A stretch of 40,165 bases of DNA from Kalymmatonema hyalinum WJT4-NPBG1. GTDB lineage: Bacteria > Cyanobacteriota > Cyanobacteriia > Cyanobacteriales > Nostocaceae. A program made the translations under genes and the position numbers. The stretch lies in contig JAHHIB010000082.1 of assembly GCA_019359075.1 (NCBI GenBank), forward strand, positions 1 through 40,165, given 5' to 3'. A model generated the notes under the pieces. It saw only the letters and a program-made list of their open reading frames with translations. It searched no databases and was not told the origin of the DNA. Below, one piece after another: positions 17,062-25,584 of the stretch; the first letter of the stretch is position 1, and each line of letters opens with the position of its first letter.

Positions 17062-18321
17062 TCACGCTGCTCCCGCCACTACAGAGTTTTTCGCCAAAAG
17101 TTCTAAGGCTGCTTGATATTGAACATCTGCTTGGGTACCAATTTGTTCACGGGTGATTGGTTCAGAGGAAATGACTTTATCTGGCTTTATACCTTGTTTG
17201 TTGATATCGCGGTGGCTGGGAGTTTCATACTTAGCAATGGTGACAGCTAAGCCGGAACCATCGGACAATTCAAATAAGGATTGAATCAAACCCTTACCGA
17301 AGGTGGTTTCTCCTACCAAAACGGCACGACCGTTATCCTGCAATGCACCAGCAAGAATCTCGCTAGCGCTGGCGGTTCCTTGATTAACCAAAACAACCAA
17401 GGGGTCACGAGTTATGGCTGAACCAAAAGCTTCAAAGCTCCCCTGAATGCCTTGACGATTCACGGTGTAGACAATGGTACCAGACTCTAACCACAAGCGG
17501 GCAATTTCAATTCCTGCTTGTAACAATCCGCCTGGGTTATTTCGCAAATCGAGAATGTAGGCATCAGCCCCTTTTTTTTCTAGACTGGAAATAGCGTGTG
17601 CCAATTCCATTGGAGCGTTGGCATTAAATTGTGTGAGGCGAATGTAGCCGATAGATGTTTTTTCAGGGGAAGAGCGTAATTCAGCGACAACTGGGTTGAG
17701 CGCAATGCGATCGCGCACCAGTTTAATTTCCAATTCGTCCTCTCCCTCTCGTTGAATGAACAGGGTAACAGCACTACCAATCGGTCCGCGCATCTTGGTT
17801 GCGGCTTCGTCTAGGGTAAGTTTTTCTGTAGAGATACCCTCAATTTTCAAGATGCGATCGCGCGGTCTAATTCCAGCTTTTTCTGCTGGTGAACCCGCTA
17901 TGGGAGCCACAACCTCCAATTTACCATCGGGGTTGAGGGCGATTTGCAACCCCACTCCCGTGAGTTCCCCAGAAGTATTGACCTGCAAACTGCGGTACTG
18001 TTCTGGGTTTAAAAAGCGGGTAAAAGGATCGTCAAGGCTCTTGAGCATATTTTGAATCGCAGAATAAGCCGCTTGATGGTCTTGGAATGGCTTTTCCAGA
18101 GCCTTTTGCCGTAACGATGCCCAGTTTTGATGATTAAATGTTTCATCCAGATAAGTCCGATTAACAATTCTCCACACTTCTGCTACCAGCTTTTGTTCGT
18201 CGCTCAAAGCCAAGGCAGGTTGGCAAAAGCTGCCAAAAAACACCCAAAATGCTAATAACAGTGACAGTCCCGCCCGAAAAACCTTTTTGTGCATGAACCC
18301 CATTTTCACTTCCACGTTCAA
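17062..18321 (-). CDS. ctpA: Carboxyl-terminal processing protease (S41, PDZ), CtpA-like
   Basis: The product is 419 residues with a signal peptide (hydrophobic core about 17-38, cleavage after PALA). An N-terminal helical region, a PDZ domain (about 115-205) with TGVGLQI and GSPAEKAGIRPRDRI, and the S41 catalytic core follow. The Ser/Lys dyad is visible as S318 in GTASASEI and K343 in TTFGKG, 25 residues apart as in Tsp. It acts in the lumen or periplasm. In cyanobacteria CtpA removes the C-terminal extension of precursor D1 of photosystem II, but paralogues CtpB and CtpC exist. The position next to petB and petD supports the CtpA assignment. It is divergent from petB across 350 bp. Confidence 0.8.
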   Translation of the reverse strand: MNVEVKMGFMHKKVFRAGLSLLLAFWVFFGSFCQPALALSDEQKLVAEVWRIVNRTYLDETFNHQNWASLRQKALEKPFQDHQAAYSAIQNMLKSLDDPFTRFLNPEQYRSLQVNTSGELTGVGLQIALNPDGKLEVVAPIAGSPAEKAGIRPRDRILKIEGISTEKLTLDEAATKMRGPIGSAVTLFIQREGEDELEIKLVRDRIALNPVVAELRSSPEKTSIGYIRLTQFNANAPMELAHAISSLEKKGADAYILDLRNNPGGLLQAGIEIARLWLESGTIVYTVNRQGIQGSFEAFGSAITRDPLVVLVNQGTASASEILAGALQDNGRAVLVGETTFGKGLIQSLFELSDGSGLAVTIAKYETPSHRDINKQGIKPDKVISSEPITREQIGTQADVQYQAALELLAKNSVVAGAA

Positions 18322-18529
18322 CCCAAATTGCCATTTGCCCAGCTAGCTAGCTTTTTGATGAAATCTATCTCTCGACTATGTTACTTTTTTTATAGAAGTG
18401 GTGCATTGCTCTCATCAAGTTGTTCAGTCAACAGATCAAAGCGCATTCCACTTCTAAAGAGATAAAATCTACTTTGTATCCACATCTCGTGTGTTTGGAT
18501 GCTAGGAGAGCGCAATAAATACCCTCTTT

Positions 18530-18568
18530 TCAGAGTGTAAAGTTTTATTTAAACTATGAACACTCTGA
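18530..18568. promoter_or_regulatory. 9-bp inverted repeat in the ctpA-petB divergent region
   Basis: TCAGAGTGT (18530-18538) and ACACTCTGA (18560-18568) are exact inverted copies about 100 bp before petB, within a 350-bp intergenic region serving both genes. It could be an operator or a 5' leader hairpin of the petB mRNA. Nothing else in the gap stands out. Confidence 0.35.
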
Positions 18569-18671
18569 TTGCTCAAAAGCTGCGCGAGCAAATTCTTTTT
18601 TGCTAAAATCCCAAAACTGCTGATTGGGAAGTTTATCAACCGCGAATCGATTTCTAGGAACTTGAGATTGT

Positions 18672-19319
18672 ATGGCTAACGTTTACGACTGGTTTGAGGA
18701 GCGCTTGGAGATTCAAGCGCTGGCTGAAGATGTCACCAGCAAGTACGTCCCCCCCCACGTCAACATCTTCTACTGTTTGGGTGGAATTACTTTAACGTGC
18801 TTTCTCATCCAGTTTGCCACTGGATTTGCCATGACATTCTACTACAGACCAACGGTCGCCGAAGCGTATACGTCGGTGCAGCACATCATGAATGAAGTGA
18901 ACTTCGGCTGGCTGATTCGCTCGATTCACCGCTGGTCTGCCAGCATGATGGTGCTGATGATGATTTTGCACACCTTCCGGGTTTACCTGACGGGTGGTTT
19001 CAAAAAGCCCCGCGAACTGACTTGGGTCACTGGTGTCATCCTAGCGGTGATTACCGTTTCCTTTGGCGTGACTGGCTACTCGCTGCCTTGGGATCAAGTT
19101 GGCTACTGGGCTGTGAAAATCGTCAGCGGTGTACCAGAAGCTATTCCCGTGGTCGGTACGCTGATAGCTGATTTGTTGCGCGGCGGTTCTAGTGTCGGTC
19201 AAGCAACGCTGACTCGCTACTACAGTGCACACACCTTTGTGCTGCCTTGGCTGATTGCCGTCTTCATGCTGTTGCACTTCTTGATGATTCGCAAGCAAGG
19301 CATTTCTGGTCCATTGTAA
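18672..19319 (+). CDS. petB: Cytochrome b6 (PetB) of the cytochrome b6f complex
   Basis: The product is 215 residues, the normal size. It has four membrane helices. The four axial histidines of the two b hemes are visible at H86, H100, H187 and H202, and C35 near the start is the covalent site of heme c_i. It carries electrons across the thylakoid membrane between plastoquinol and plastoquinone in the b6f complex. petD follows after 198 bp on the same strand, the usual petB-petD order, and the two are probably co-transcribed. Confidence 0.98.
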   Translation: MANVYDWFEERLEIQALAEDVTSKYVPPHVNIFYCLGGITLTCFLIQFATGFAMTFYYRPTVAEAYTSVQHIMNEVNFGWLIRSIHRWSASMMVLMMILHTFRVYLTGGFKKPRELTWVTGVILAVITVSFGVTGYSLPWDQVGYWAVKIVSGVPEAIPVVGTLIADLLRGGSSVGQATLTRYYSAHTFVLPWLIAVFMLLHFLMIRKQGISGPL

Positions 19320-19517
19320 TTACAAGTCGTGAGCGAGCGGGCATGATCTGATAGTTTCAATCCGCGAGTCGTTTGTTTTAAACTTATGAAGAATCAAACA
19401 GAAACATAAGAAACAAAAAAACAAACCCCCGCATTTTAAGCTAAAAGCTAATGCTCGCGCTTCTGATGGCTTTAACAAAAGCTTTAAATCAACTTAAGCA
19501 GGAGAGCACATTCAAAA

Positions 19518-20000
19518 ATGGCGACACTGAAAAAACCTGATCTGAGCGATCCAAACTTAAGAGCCAAACTGGCGAAAGGCATGGGTCACAACTATTACGG
19601 CGAACCAGCTTGGCCCAATGACCTGCTGTACGTCTTCCCTGTTGTGATTATGGGGTCTTTCGCTTGTATCGTGGCTCTATCTGTGTTAGACCCCGCCTTA
19701 ACCGGGGAACCAGCGAATCCCTTCGCTACACCGCTGGAAATTTTACCGGAGTGGTACCTCTATCCGGTATTTCAGATTTTGCGTTCAGTTCCTAACAAAC
19801 TCTTAGGAGTGGTATTGATGGGTTCCGTACCCCTAGGGCTGATTCTTGTTCCGTTTATTGAGAACGTGAATAAGTTCCAAAACCCCTTCCGCCGCCCAGT
19901 AGCGACTACAATGTTCTTACTTGGCACTTTGATTACTCTGTGGCTGGGAATTGGTGCTACTTTCCCAATAGATAAGTCCTTCACCTTTGGGCTTTTCTAA
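19518..20000 (+). CDS. petD: Cytochrome b6f complex subunit IV (PetD)
   Basis: The product is 160 residues, the standard length. Three membrane helices are present. The PEWY motif at 77-80 is the quinol-oxidation-site signature corresponding to the C-terminal half of mitochondrial cytochrome b. The start ATG follows an AGCAGGAGAGCAC stretch with a good GGAG ribosome-binding site. It forms the core of the b6f complex with PetB, encoded just upstream. Confidence 0.98.
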   Translation: MATLKKPDLSDPNLRAKLAKGMGHNYYGEPAWPNDLLYVFPVVIMGSFACIVALSVLDPALTGEPANPFATPLEILPEWYLYPVFQILRSVPNKLLGVVLMGSVPLGLILVPFIENVNKFQNPFRRPVATTMFLLGTLITLWLGIGATFPIDKSFTFGLF

Positions 20001-20205
20001 ATTACTCCCCACAAAGCGCTTTGACGCCTGTGAGTTTCTCGGCAAGTGCAGATGTGCTTTTTTGGAGAAATCAACAGGCGTCAATTTTAATCATCCAGGT
20101 TGCATATTAGATTTTAATTTTGTATACAGATGTCATTTCAGAATCTTAAGTCTGTAATATACAAAAGGTACAAACTTTCACTTACTTAAATTCAAGTCAA
20201 GGTCA

Positions 20206-20643
20206 ATGCTAAGCATAGTGCAGCAAGACCATCTGACGGTGAAGAGCGAACTAAAGCTTCTAAACCAGGTGCAACAATGGTTTGAACAATTTTGTCTGCA
20301 ACACTTGCCTCAACTTGGTTGGTCAGAAAGCCAACTCTATCGCCTCAATTTAGCATTAGCAGAAGGCTTTACCAATGCTGTGCGTCATGCTCATCACGCC
20401 TTACCACCGGAAACAACCATAGAAATTGATGTTTCTTTGTGGATTGATCGCTTAGAGGTTAGAATCTGGGATTATGGAAAACCTTTTAATCCCGATGCGA
20501 TCACAGAGCCAGAACCAGGTACTCTCCAAGTTGGGGGCTATGGATGGTTTCTCCTGCGGCGCTTGGCTGACCACGTTGTCTACGAACGTGGTGCAGATGG
20601 AAGAAATTGCCTGCTCATCGTCAAGTATGGTTTACAAGGGTAG
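20206..20643 (+). CDS. RsbW-like anti-sigma factor kinase (HATPase_c)
   Basis: The product is 145 residues, a single GHKL ATPase domain without a sensor or phospho-acceptor region. The N box is AEGFTNAVRHAH (about 64-75), the G1 box IWDYGKPFNPD (about 92-102) and the G2 box GGYGWFLLRRLAD (about 115-127). Such stand-alone domains phosphorylate anti-anti-sigma (STAS) proteins and sequester sigma factors in partner-switching stress control. No STAS partner or PP2C phosphatase is adjacent, so its partner is encoded elsewhere. Confidence 0.85.
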   Translation: MLSIVQQDHLTVKSELKLLNQVQQWFEQFCLQHLPQLGWSESQLYRLNLALAEGFTNAVRHAHHALPPETTIEIDVSLWIDRLEVRIWDYGKPFNPDAITEPEPGTLQVGGYGWFLLRRLADHVVYERGADGRNCLLIVKYGLQG

Positions 20644-20911
20644 CAGTAAGAATAAAAAAAACAAGCAAGGGCAAATGCAGGGTGTTTGAAGCTTTGGGAA
20701 AGCGGGGAGTGTTGGAGGAAAATGCTCCCTGGCTTTGCCTGTAAAGTCATTTATTGAGTAAATAAAAATAATCTTATCTGAACCGTATTGTTTTATAGTG
20801 TAGATCCAGAATTGGAGCTACAGCCTGTGCTTTGCTAGGATTTGGCAGCATGGTCAAATCAGACGTGGGGCGATTATAAATCATGACATTTCACGTATTG
20901 TATATAAAAAC

Positions 20912-21036
20912 ATAGCAATTCTATTAATTGGTAAACATTGAAACGCTCAGATTCCCGACAACTTTGGCGAAGTCGGGAATTTTGTTGTTCACGTAGCCGA
21001 AGACAGACCGTAGAGCTTATGATTTAGGATTGCTAT
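20912..21036. mobile_element. MITE-like repeat forming the leader of the GT4 gene
   Basis: ATAGCAATTCTA (20912-20923) and TAGGATTGCTAT (21025-21036) are inverted ends matching at 11 of 12 positions, 125 bp apart. Inside, ATTCCCGAC (20951-20959) pairs with GTCGGGAAT (20972-20980), followed by a T-rich tract, so the interior has a terminator-like hairpin. The element ends 6 bp before the glycosyltransferase ATG. The rest of the 20644-20911 gap holds only a small hairpin (TGTAG..CTACA at 20799-20822). Confidence 0.5.
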
Positions 21037-21042
21037 ATAACA

Positions 21043-22227
21043 ATGAAAATACCAATCACTCAAGTGGGAGAACACATAGATATTAGTCAAGATTTAAAAA
21101 CAAAAGTTCATCATATTTTCGTATTCATACAAGTTTTTGAACGAGAAGGCGGAATTCAATCATATGTAAAGGATATTTTTCGAGCTTATTTAGCATTGAA
21201 CGAACCTTTCTATGCAGAAGTATTTTTACTTAGGGATAGTCCTAGCTACTTTAATCCTTTTGAATCACAGAGTTTAAAATTTCATTACTTCAAATCCCAG
21301 TCTCCCCAGCTGGAACGAGTCAGAATGGCTATGGCGTTACTCTTCCATCTGTTGCGCCAGCGACCGCAGCACGTCTTTTGCGGTCATGTGAACCTTGCGC
21401 CATTAGTTGGTCTGTTGTGTCAACCTTTGGGAATTCCTTACACTGTCATGACTCATGGTAAAGAGGTTTGGCAACCGTTACCAACTTCCATAAAATCCAG
21501 CCTGCAAAAAGCCGCGCAAATTTGGACAGTTAGCCGTTACACTCGTCAAGTTGCCTGTGCGGTTAATCACCTAGACCTTAATCAAGTAAAATTATTACCT
21601 TGTGCTGTAAATGGTAATGACTTTACTCCAGGAACAAAATCAACAGCGTTATTAGAGCGGTATGGTTTGACAAAAGCAAAGGTACTGATGACCGTAGCGC
21701 GACTGTGGTCAGGTGATATTTATAAAGGTGTGGATGTCACAATTCAGGCGTTACGACAAATAGCTGATGTTTTCCCTGATGTAAAATACTTGGTCATTGG
21801 TCGTGGGGATGACCAACCTCGATTAGCAAAGCTAGCTGAAGATTTGGGCGTAGGCGATCGCGTTATCTTTGCTGGGTTCGTTCCCACAGAACAATTGGTA
21901 GAACATTACCGTCTTGCTGATGCCTACGTGATGCCTTCCCAAGAAGGCTTTGGTATTGTGTACCTAGAGGCAATGGCTTGTGGTGTGCCTGTGCTGTCTG
22001 GTGATGCAGATGGATCAGCCGATCCGTTACAGGATGGTAAACTGGGATGGCGAGTCCCACACCGTGATCCAAATGCTGTGGCGGCGGCTTGTATAGAAAT
22101 ACTCAAAGGAGATGACCGACGTTGTGATCAGCAATGGCTGCGAGAACAGGCGATCGCCCTATTTGGTATCGATGCTTTCCAGAACCGGTTGAAAGAGCAG
22201 CTTTTGTCCTTAGTCAACAATCCATAG
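21043..22227 (+). CDS. Family 4 glycosyltransferase (GT-B fold)
   Basis: The product is 394 residues. The N-terminal Rossmann half contains REGGIQSYVKDI, typical for acceptor-site loops of GT4 enzymes. The C-terminal half has the nucleotide-sugar site with the EX7E motif EGFGIVYLE (about 305-313), followed by AMACGVPVLSGDADG. A TVARLWSGDIYKGVDV segment starts the donor domain. It should transfer a sugar from a nucleotide donor to a lipid or polysaccharide acceptor, probably in exopolysaccharide or glycolipid synthesis. No clear Shine-Dalgarno precedes the ATG, which lies 6 bp after a MITE-like repeat. Donor and acceptor are unknown. Confidence 0.85.
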   Translation: MKIPITQVGEHIDISQDLKTKVHHIFVFIQVFEREGGIQSYVKDIFRAYLALNEPFYAEVFLLRDSPSYFNPFESQSLKFHYFKSQSPQLERVRMAMALLFHLLRQRPQHVFCGHVNLAPLVGLLCQPLGIPYTVMTHGKEVWQPLPTSIKSSLQKAAQIWTVSRYTRQVACAVNHLDLNQVKLLPCAVNGNDFTPGTKSTALLERYGLTKAKVLMTVARLWSGDIYKGVDVTIQALRQIADVFPDVKYLVIGRGDDQPRLAKLAEDLGVGDRVIFAGFVPTEQLVEHYRLADAYVMPSQEGFGIVYLEAMACGVPVLSGDADGSADPLQDGKLGWRVPHRDPNAVAAACIEILKGDDRRCDQQWLREQAIALFGIDAFQNRLKEQLLSLVNNP

Positions 22228-22314
22228 TCAAAATTCGATTGACCATTAACGATTGACTATTGACTTCCTAGTAAAATCGCTATCCTAGAGGGAGAGCAGG
22301 ACGACATTTAAAAA

Positions 22315-22686
22315 ATGAGCCTTAAAACGTTTCAGTTTAATTTGTCTAATTTACGCCCTTGGCTCACCTTGCTAGCAATTACATGGTTGCTTGGGTCATT
22401 AGGCTTGGGCTGGTTGGTTAACTCCTTAGTGATTATTGTTGGGCTATTGTTGTTGACACCCATTCTCGTGTATTTTGGGTTTCGCTGGTGGCTGCAATAC
22501 AACTTGGCGAGTGATCAGTGTCCCGTTTGTCGATATGAATTTACAGGTTTAAATAACACTCAATTGCAATGTCCTAACTGTGGGGAGCAGTTATTGGTGC
22601 AACAGGGACATTTTCAGCGCTTTACACCTGAAGGCACAATAGATGTAACAGCAGTTGAAGTGTCTAGCAAAGTACTTGATGATTAG
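22315..22686 (+). CDS. Small membrane protein with a C-terminal zinc ribbon
   Basis: The product is 123 residues. Two adjacent hydrophobic helices (about 17-33 and 36-55) are followed by a cytoplasmic CPVC-x(14)-CPNC ribbon (about 66-88), which should hold one zinc ion, and an acidic tail. The arrangement is conserved among cyanobacterial unknowns; I do not know a function. It is 87 bp after the GT4 gene on the same strand and may be co-transcribed. A GGGAGAGCAGG stretch upstream of the ATG provides ribosome binding. Confidence 0.65.
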   Translation: MSLKTFQFNLSNLRPWLTLLAITWLLGSLGLGWLVNSLVIIVGLLLLTPILVYFGFRWWLQYNLASDQCPVCRYEFTGLNNTQLQCPNCGEQLLVQQGHFQRFTPEGTIDVTAVEVSSKVLDD

Positions 22687-22781
22687 TCATCACTCATGAG
22701 TCAAAAAGTTGATCTAAACTGAATTCTCAAGCTTTAGGGTGCGTTAACGCTCCCTGATCATTTTTATCAGTCATTAAGCTT

Positions 22782-22890
22782 CTTGCAAAAGTCAAGAGTT
22801 ATGAAAATGAAACCACAGATGGATACAAATAAATTATCTGTCCCTTCGCTTCGCTCGAGGGCAAGGTTAATCTGTGTGCATCTGTGGTTC
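22782..22890. repeat. Dispersed CTTGCAAAAG repeat, copy C, itself interrupted
   Basis: The same family as copies A and B: CTTGCAAAAGTC, then CCACAGATGGATAC..AAATTATCTGT and GTGCATCTGTGG. The palindrome is split by a 34-bp insertion (22842-22875). It lies between the zinc-ribbon gene and the convergent DUF1823-like gene. Confidence 0.65.
22842..22875. mobile_element. 34-bp micro-insertion with ATCTGT duplication
   Basis: ATCTGT occurs at 22836-22841 and again at 22870-22875. Removing the intervening 34 bp restores the sequence TTATCTGTGTGCATC found uninterrupted in copy B. The insert core CCCTTCGCTTCGCTCGAGGG is palindromic, as expected of a small dispersed repeat. Confidence 0.6.
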
Positions 22891-22898
22891 TAATTCTC

Positions 22899-23276
22899 TT
22901 ACTCAAATTTACTGCTATTGAGTTGCATATAACTTAACAACCAGTTTGCCGCTGTTGCCCTCCGCGTTTGCCGAGGTCCAAATTCACCAATTTTGTAACC
23001 TTTGAAACCCAGTTTTTCTTTCAAGAGCTGTTTGTTCTCTGAAGGAATCGAACGAGTCAACTTAACTGTTGCAGGGCGAGAGTCGATAAAATCCGGTGGT
23101 TCTGAGTACTCATCCCGCCATTCTGGTGCGACTTCCTGAGTATCCCACTGTTCGGTTGAGGAGTTGTAGCGATACCCCAAGCAGTGCCATACCAATTGGT
23201 TGACTGTAGCATCATCAATTTCCTCATTGAGAATTGCCCAAATAGTTTCTGTCTTGAGTGGTGGCAAGTTTGACAT
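22899..23276 (-). CDS. DUF1823-like conserved cyanobacterial protein
   Basis: The product is 125 residues from ATG 23276. The frame stays open upstream to 23372, but that part overlaps the divergent acylphosphatase start and lacks the family's look, so the start at MSNLPPLKTETIW is preferred. Conserved blocks are WAILNEEIDDATVNQLVWH, an acidic AP.WRDEY..PPDFID region, and GYKIGEFGPRQTRRATAANW near the end. I place it in the DUF1823 family of cyanobacteria and plant plastids, from memory; no function is known. It is soluble, without signal or membrane segment. Confidence 0.65.
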   Translation of the reverse strand: MSNLPPLKTETIWAILNEEIDDATVNQLVWHCLGYRYNSSTEQWDTQEVAPEWRDEYSEPPDFIDSRPATVKLTRSIPSENKQLLKEKLGFKGYKIGEFGPRQTRRATAANWLLSYMQLNSSKFE

Positions 23277-23356
23277 AAACAAATTAGTTGGAATTAAGAA
23301 TTCTCTGGTGCATAATAAACAGGGTAGGCTGGAAATAGTAAAGACTTGACCAGTTA

Positions 23357-23659
23357 ATGCAGAATACCACACCGCACTCCAAGCAAGTCCGCGCTCATGT
23401 CATCATTTCTGGGAGAGTTCAAGGGGTAGGCTATCGCTACGCCACTGTGGATACAGCTACCCAGCTGGGATTAACAGGTTGGGTGCGCAACCTCCCTGAT
23501 TATCGAGTGGAAGCAGTATTTGAAGGTAAGCAAGCGGTTGTAGAACAGATGATTCGCTGGTGTTACCAAGGACCTCCCGCCGCAATGGTTAAAGATGTAT
23601 TCGTAGAATACGAGGAACCGGAAGGATTACAGGGATTTCAAGTCAGGCGTTTTGAGTAG
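23357..23659 (+). CDS. acyP: Acylphosphatase
   Basis: The product is 100 residues, the normal family size. The signature GRVQGVGYR (about 19-27) holds the phosphate-binding loop and catalytic Arg, and WVRNLPD (about 42-48) supplies the catalytic Asn. The usual DG after the Asn block reads DY here, a small deviation. It hydrolyses carboxyl-phosphate bonds of acyl phosphates in the cytoplasm. It is divergent from the DUF1823-like gene, with 80 bp between the starts, and convergent with the GNAT gene 13 bp downstream. Confidence 0.92.
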   Translation: MQNTTPHSKQVRAHVIISGRVQGVGYRYATVDTATQLGLTGWVRNLPDYRVEAVFEGKQAVVEQMIRWCYQGPPAAMVKDVFVEYEEPEGLQGFQVRRFE

Positions 23660-23672
23660 GTAAGCATTTATG

Positions 23673-24494
23673 CTAACTTGCTTTACCCGTCCAAAGGTAA
23701 AGACCCATCTTGCAGTACTCGTGAAATCCGATCTGGGTGTACACGTTCACCCCCATTTCCGAAGCTTGCAGTGTTCCCACACAGTATTTTAGGGCACGGG
23801 CTTTCCGCAGGGCAGCCAACACCAGTGATGTTGCAAACCTTTGTCGTCGTGCTTCTGGGAGTGTGGCGACATAGTAGACACCAGCCACCCCTGCATCTAA
23901 ATATAAAGCTGACGTTGCCACTGGCAAACCTTTCCACCAGCCAAGAAAACGTATATACTGCTGCTTGGAATTAATTCCCAGGCTAAGTTCCAACTCAAAT
24001 AGGTCGTTGAATATGTCATCGGGAATCTCGAAGCCGACCATTGCTATCCGTACCCAATGCTTGAGGCTTTCGATATCGTTAACCAAAGTGATCTCCAGAT
24101 TTGCTGGCAAAGACTCCTCTTGTGGTAAAGCCGATAAATCAATCGCCATAACAGGCAATTCACCCTTAGAAATTAATCCGTGGGCTTCCAAGTGAATTGC
24201 CAGATCGGGCGGTTGGGTGGCTGGTCCGGTCCACCAAAACATCGGTATCTGCCGTGCGCTGTAGTAGTTGACAGTTTCCGTAATGATTGTATCGATTGAC
24301 TCAGAGTTGAGTTGAGCACGGAAAACTCCGTTGAAAAAGGGAAAGGAAATGCCAGTGGTAAACCGGATCAGGTCAGATCCTTCATAGAGTTCTCGATGTG
24401 GCGCACGACCAAAGTTCATCAAGAATGCGAACATATTGGTTTCGAGTGCTGTCACTAAGTTGGGTGTCGATAAATCGTGCAAAACCTGATTCAT
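23673..24494 (-). CDS. GNAT-family N-acetyltransferase
   Basis: The product is 273 residues. The N-terminal half (about 1-125) is a degenerate GNAT-like or substrate domain. The C-terminal GNAT core (about 130-265) carries the acetyl-CoA pyrophosphate loop in LPEARRQRFATSLVLAAL, with RRQRFAT standing for the Q/RxxGxG/A pattern, and ends with a YTQIGFHEYCKMGLYLW strand typical of the family. The substrate is unknown. It shares orientation with the broken alcohol dehydrogenase gene 46 bp upstream and could once have been co-transcribed with it. Confidence 0.8.
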   Translation of the reverse strand: MNQVLHDLSTPNLVTALETNMFAFLMNFGRAPHRELYEGSDLIRFTTGISFPFFNGVFRAQLNSESIDTIITETVNYYSARQIPMFWWTGPATQPPDLAIHLEAHGLISKGELPVMAIDLSALPQEESLPANLEITLVNDIESLKHWVRIAMVGFEIPDDIFNDLFELELSLGINSKQQYIRFLGWWKGLPVATSALYLDAGVAGVYYVATLPEARRQRFATSLVLAALRKARALKYCVGTLQASEMGVNVYTQIGFHEYCKMGLYLWTGKAS

Positions 24495-24540
24495 CTATTT
24501 AGCCCTGCATTGAGAAATTGAACATCCAAAATATAAATCT

Positions 24541-25577
24541 TTAGTCAATTACCAACACGGCTGACCCTTCAATTTTGCCACAACGAATCGCCTCCAAAGC
24601 CTCATTTGCTTGACTTAGTGGAAAGAGATTCACCTCTGTACGGATGGGAACTTTCGGTGCTAATGCCAGAAACTCTTCTCCATCTTGGCGCGTAAGATTT
24701 GCTACAGAGCGCAACATCCTTTCTTCCCAAAGAATTTCATAGGGGAAAGATGGAATATCGCTCATGTGGATACCAGCACAAACTACAATACCGCCTTTAG
24801 CAACCGCACGCAAAGCAGCTGGCACAAGTTTCCCTATCGGAGCAAAAATAATCGCTGCATCCAAAGGTTCCGGGGGTAATGCGTCTGAGTCACCAGCCCA
24901 AGTTGCCCCCAACTGACGGGCAAACTCTTGTCCCTGAGTATCACCACAACGGGTAAAAGCAAAAACTTGACGCCCTTGATAACGAGCAAGTTGAATTAAA
25001 ATATGTGCTGCTGAACCAAAGCCATAAAAACCTATTTTTTCAGCATCGCCAGTCATTCTGTAAGCACGATAGCCAATTAACCCTCCACATAACAATGGTG
25101 CAGCTTGTAAGTCAGGATAGTCGCCAGGAATGGAAAAGCAAAAACTTTCATCAGCAACGGTATACTCTGCATAGCCGCCATCAAGGTTGTAGCCTGTGAA
25201 CTGGGCATAATCACAAAGGTTTTCACGCCCAGAGAGACAGTAGCGACAGCGATCGCCTTTATGCGGGGCTGAGTCCAGAGGACACGCACTCGCGTTCGCC
25301 CATCGCAAGTATGACCTAACCAAGGAACACCGACGCGATCGCCTACACTAAATTTTTCCACACGTTCCCCAATTGCCTCCACCGTACCGACAATTTGATG
25401 CCCAGGTACCAGAGGGAGTTTTGGCTGCGTCAATTCCCCATCCACAATGTGCAAATCTGTACGACAAACTGCGCACGCATGAATGTGAATTAATACTTGT
25501 TGTGGATTAGGTTTTGGTATTGGCAAGTTAGCTAACCGCAGGGGTTGACGCGGTGTCTCCAAAATCATCGCACGCAT
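24541..25577 (-). pseudogene. Zinc-dependent alcohol dehydrogenase, broken by a 50-bp insertion
   Basis: Two overlapping minus-strand frames hold one MDR-family enzyme. The first (from 25577) carries the catalytic zinc Cys in CAVCRTDLH, GHQIVGTVE and GDRVGVPWLGHTC. The second carries CRYCLSGRENLCD with three structural-zinc cysteines, the cofactor fold around GFYGFGSAAH, and the end EGSAVLVID. At the junction an insertion at 25257-25306 shifts the frame by two. Taking out 50 bp restores THTC-DRCRYC-type reading and a 328-residue protein, the usual length. It would have oxidised alcohols or reduced aldehydes with NAD(P). All other motifs are intact, so the break looks recent. The 7-bp gap to pcxA suggests shared transcription. 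Confidence 0.85.
25257..25306. mobile_element. 50-bp small dispersed repeat inserted at a HIP1 site
   Basis: The HIP1 octamer GCGATCGC stands at 25249-25256. ATCGC is repeated at 25252-25256 and 25302-25306, a 5-bp target duplication. The inserted part contains CTGAGTCC..GGACACGC and a CGCGTTCGCC stretch, related to the repeat at about 27064-27125. Excision of one 50-bp unit rebuilds both the HIP1 site and the dehydrogenase frame. Confidence 0.75.
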
Positions 25578-25584
25578 AAGCCAT

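Noticed and set aside
23277-23372. Extended N-terminus of the DUF1823-like protein
   Set aside because: It overlaps the divergent acylphosphatase start and does not resemble the family, which begins at MSNLPPL.
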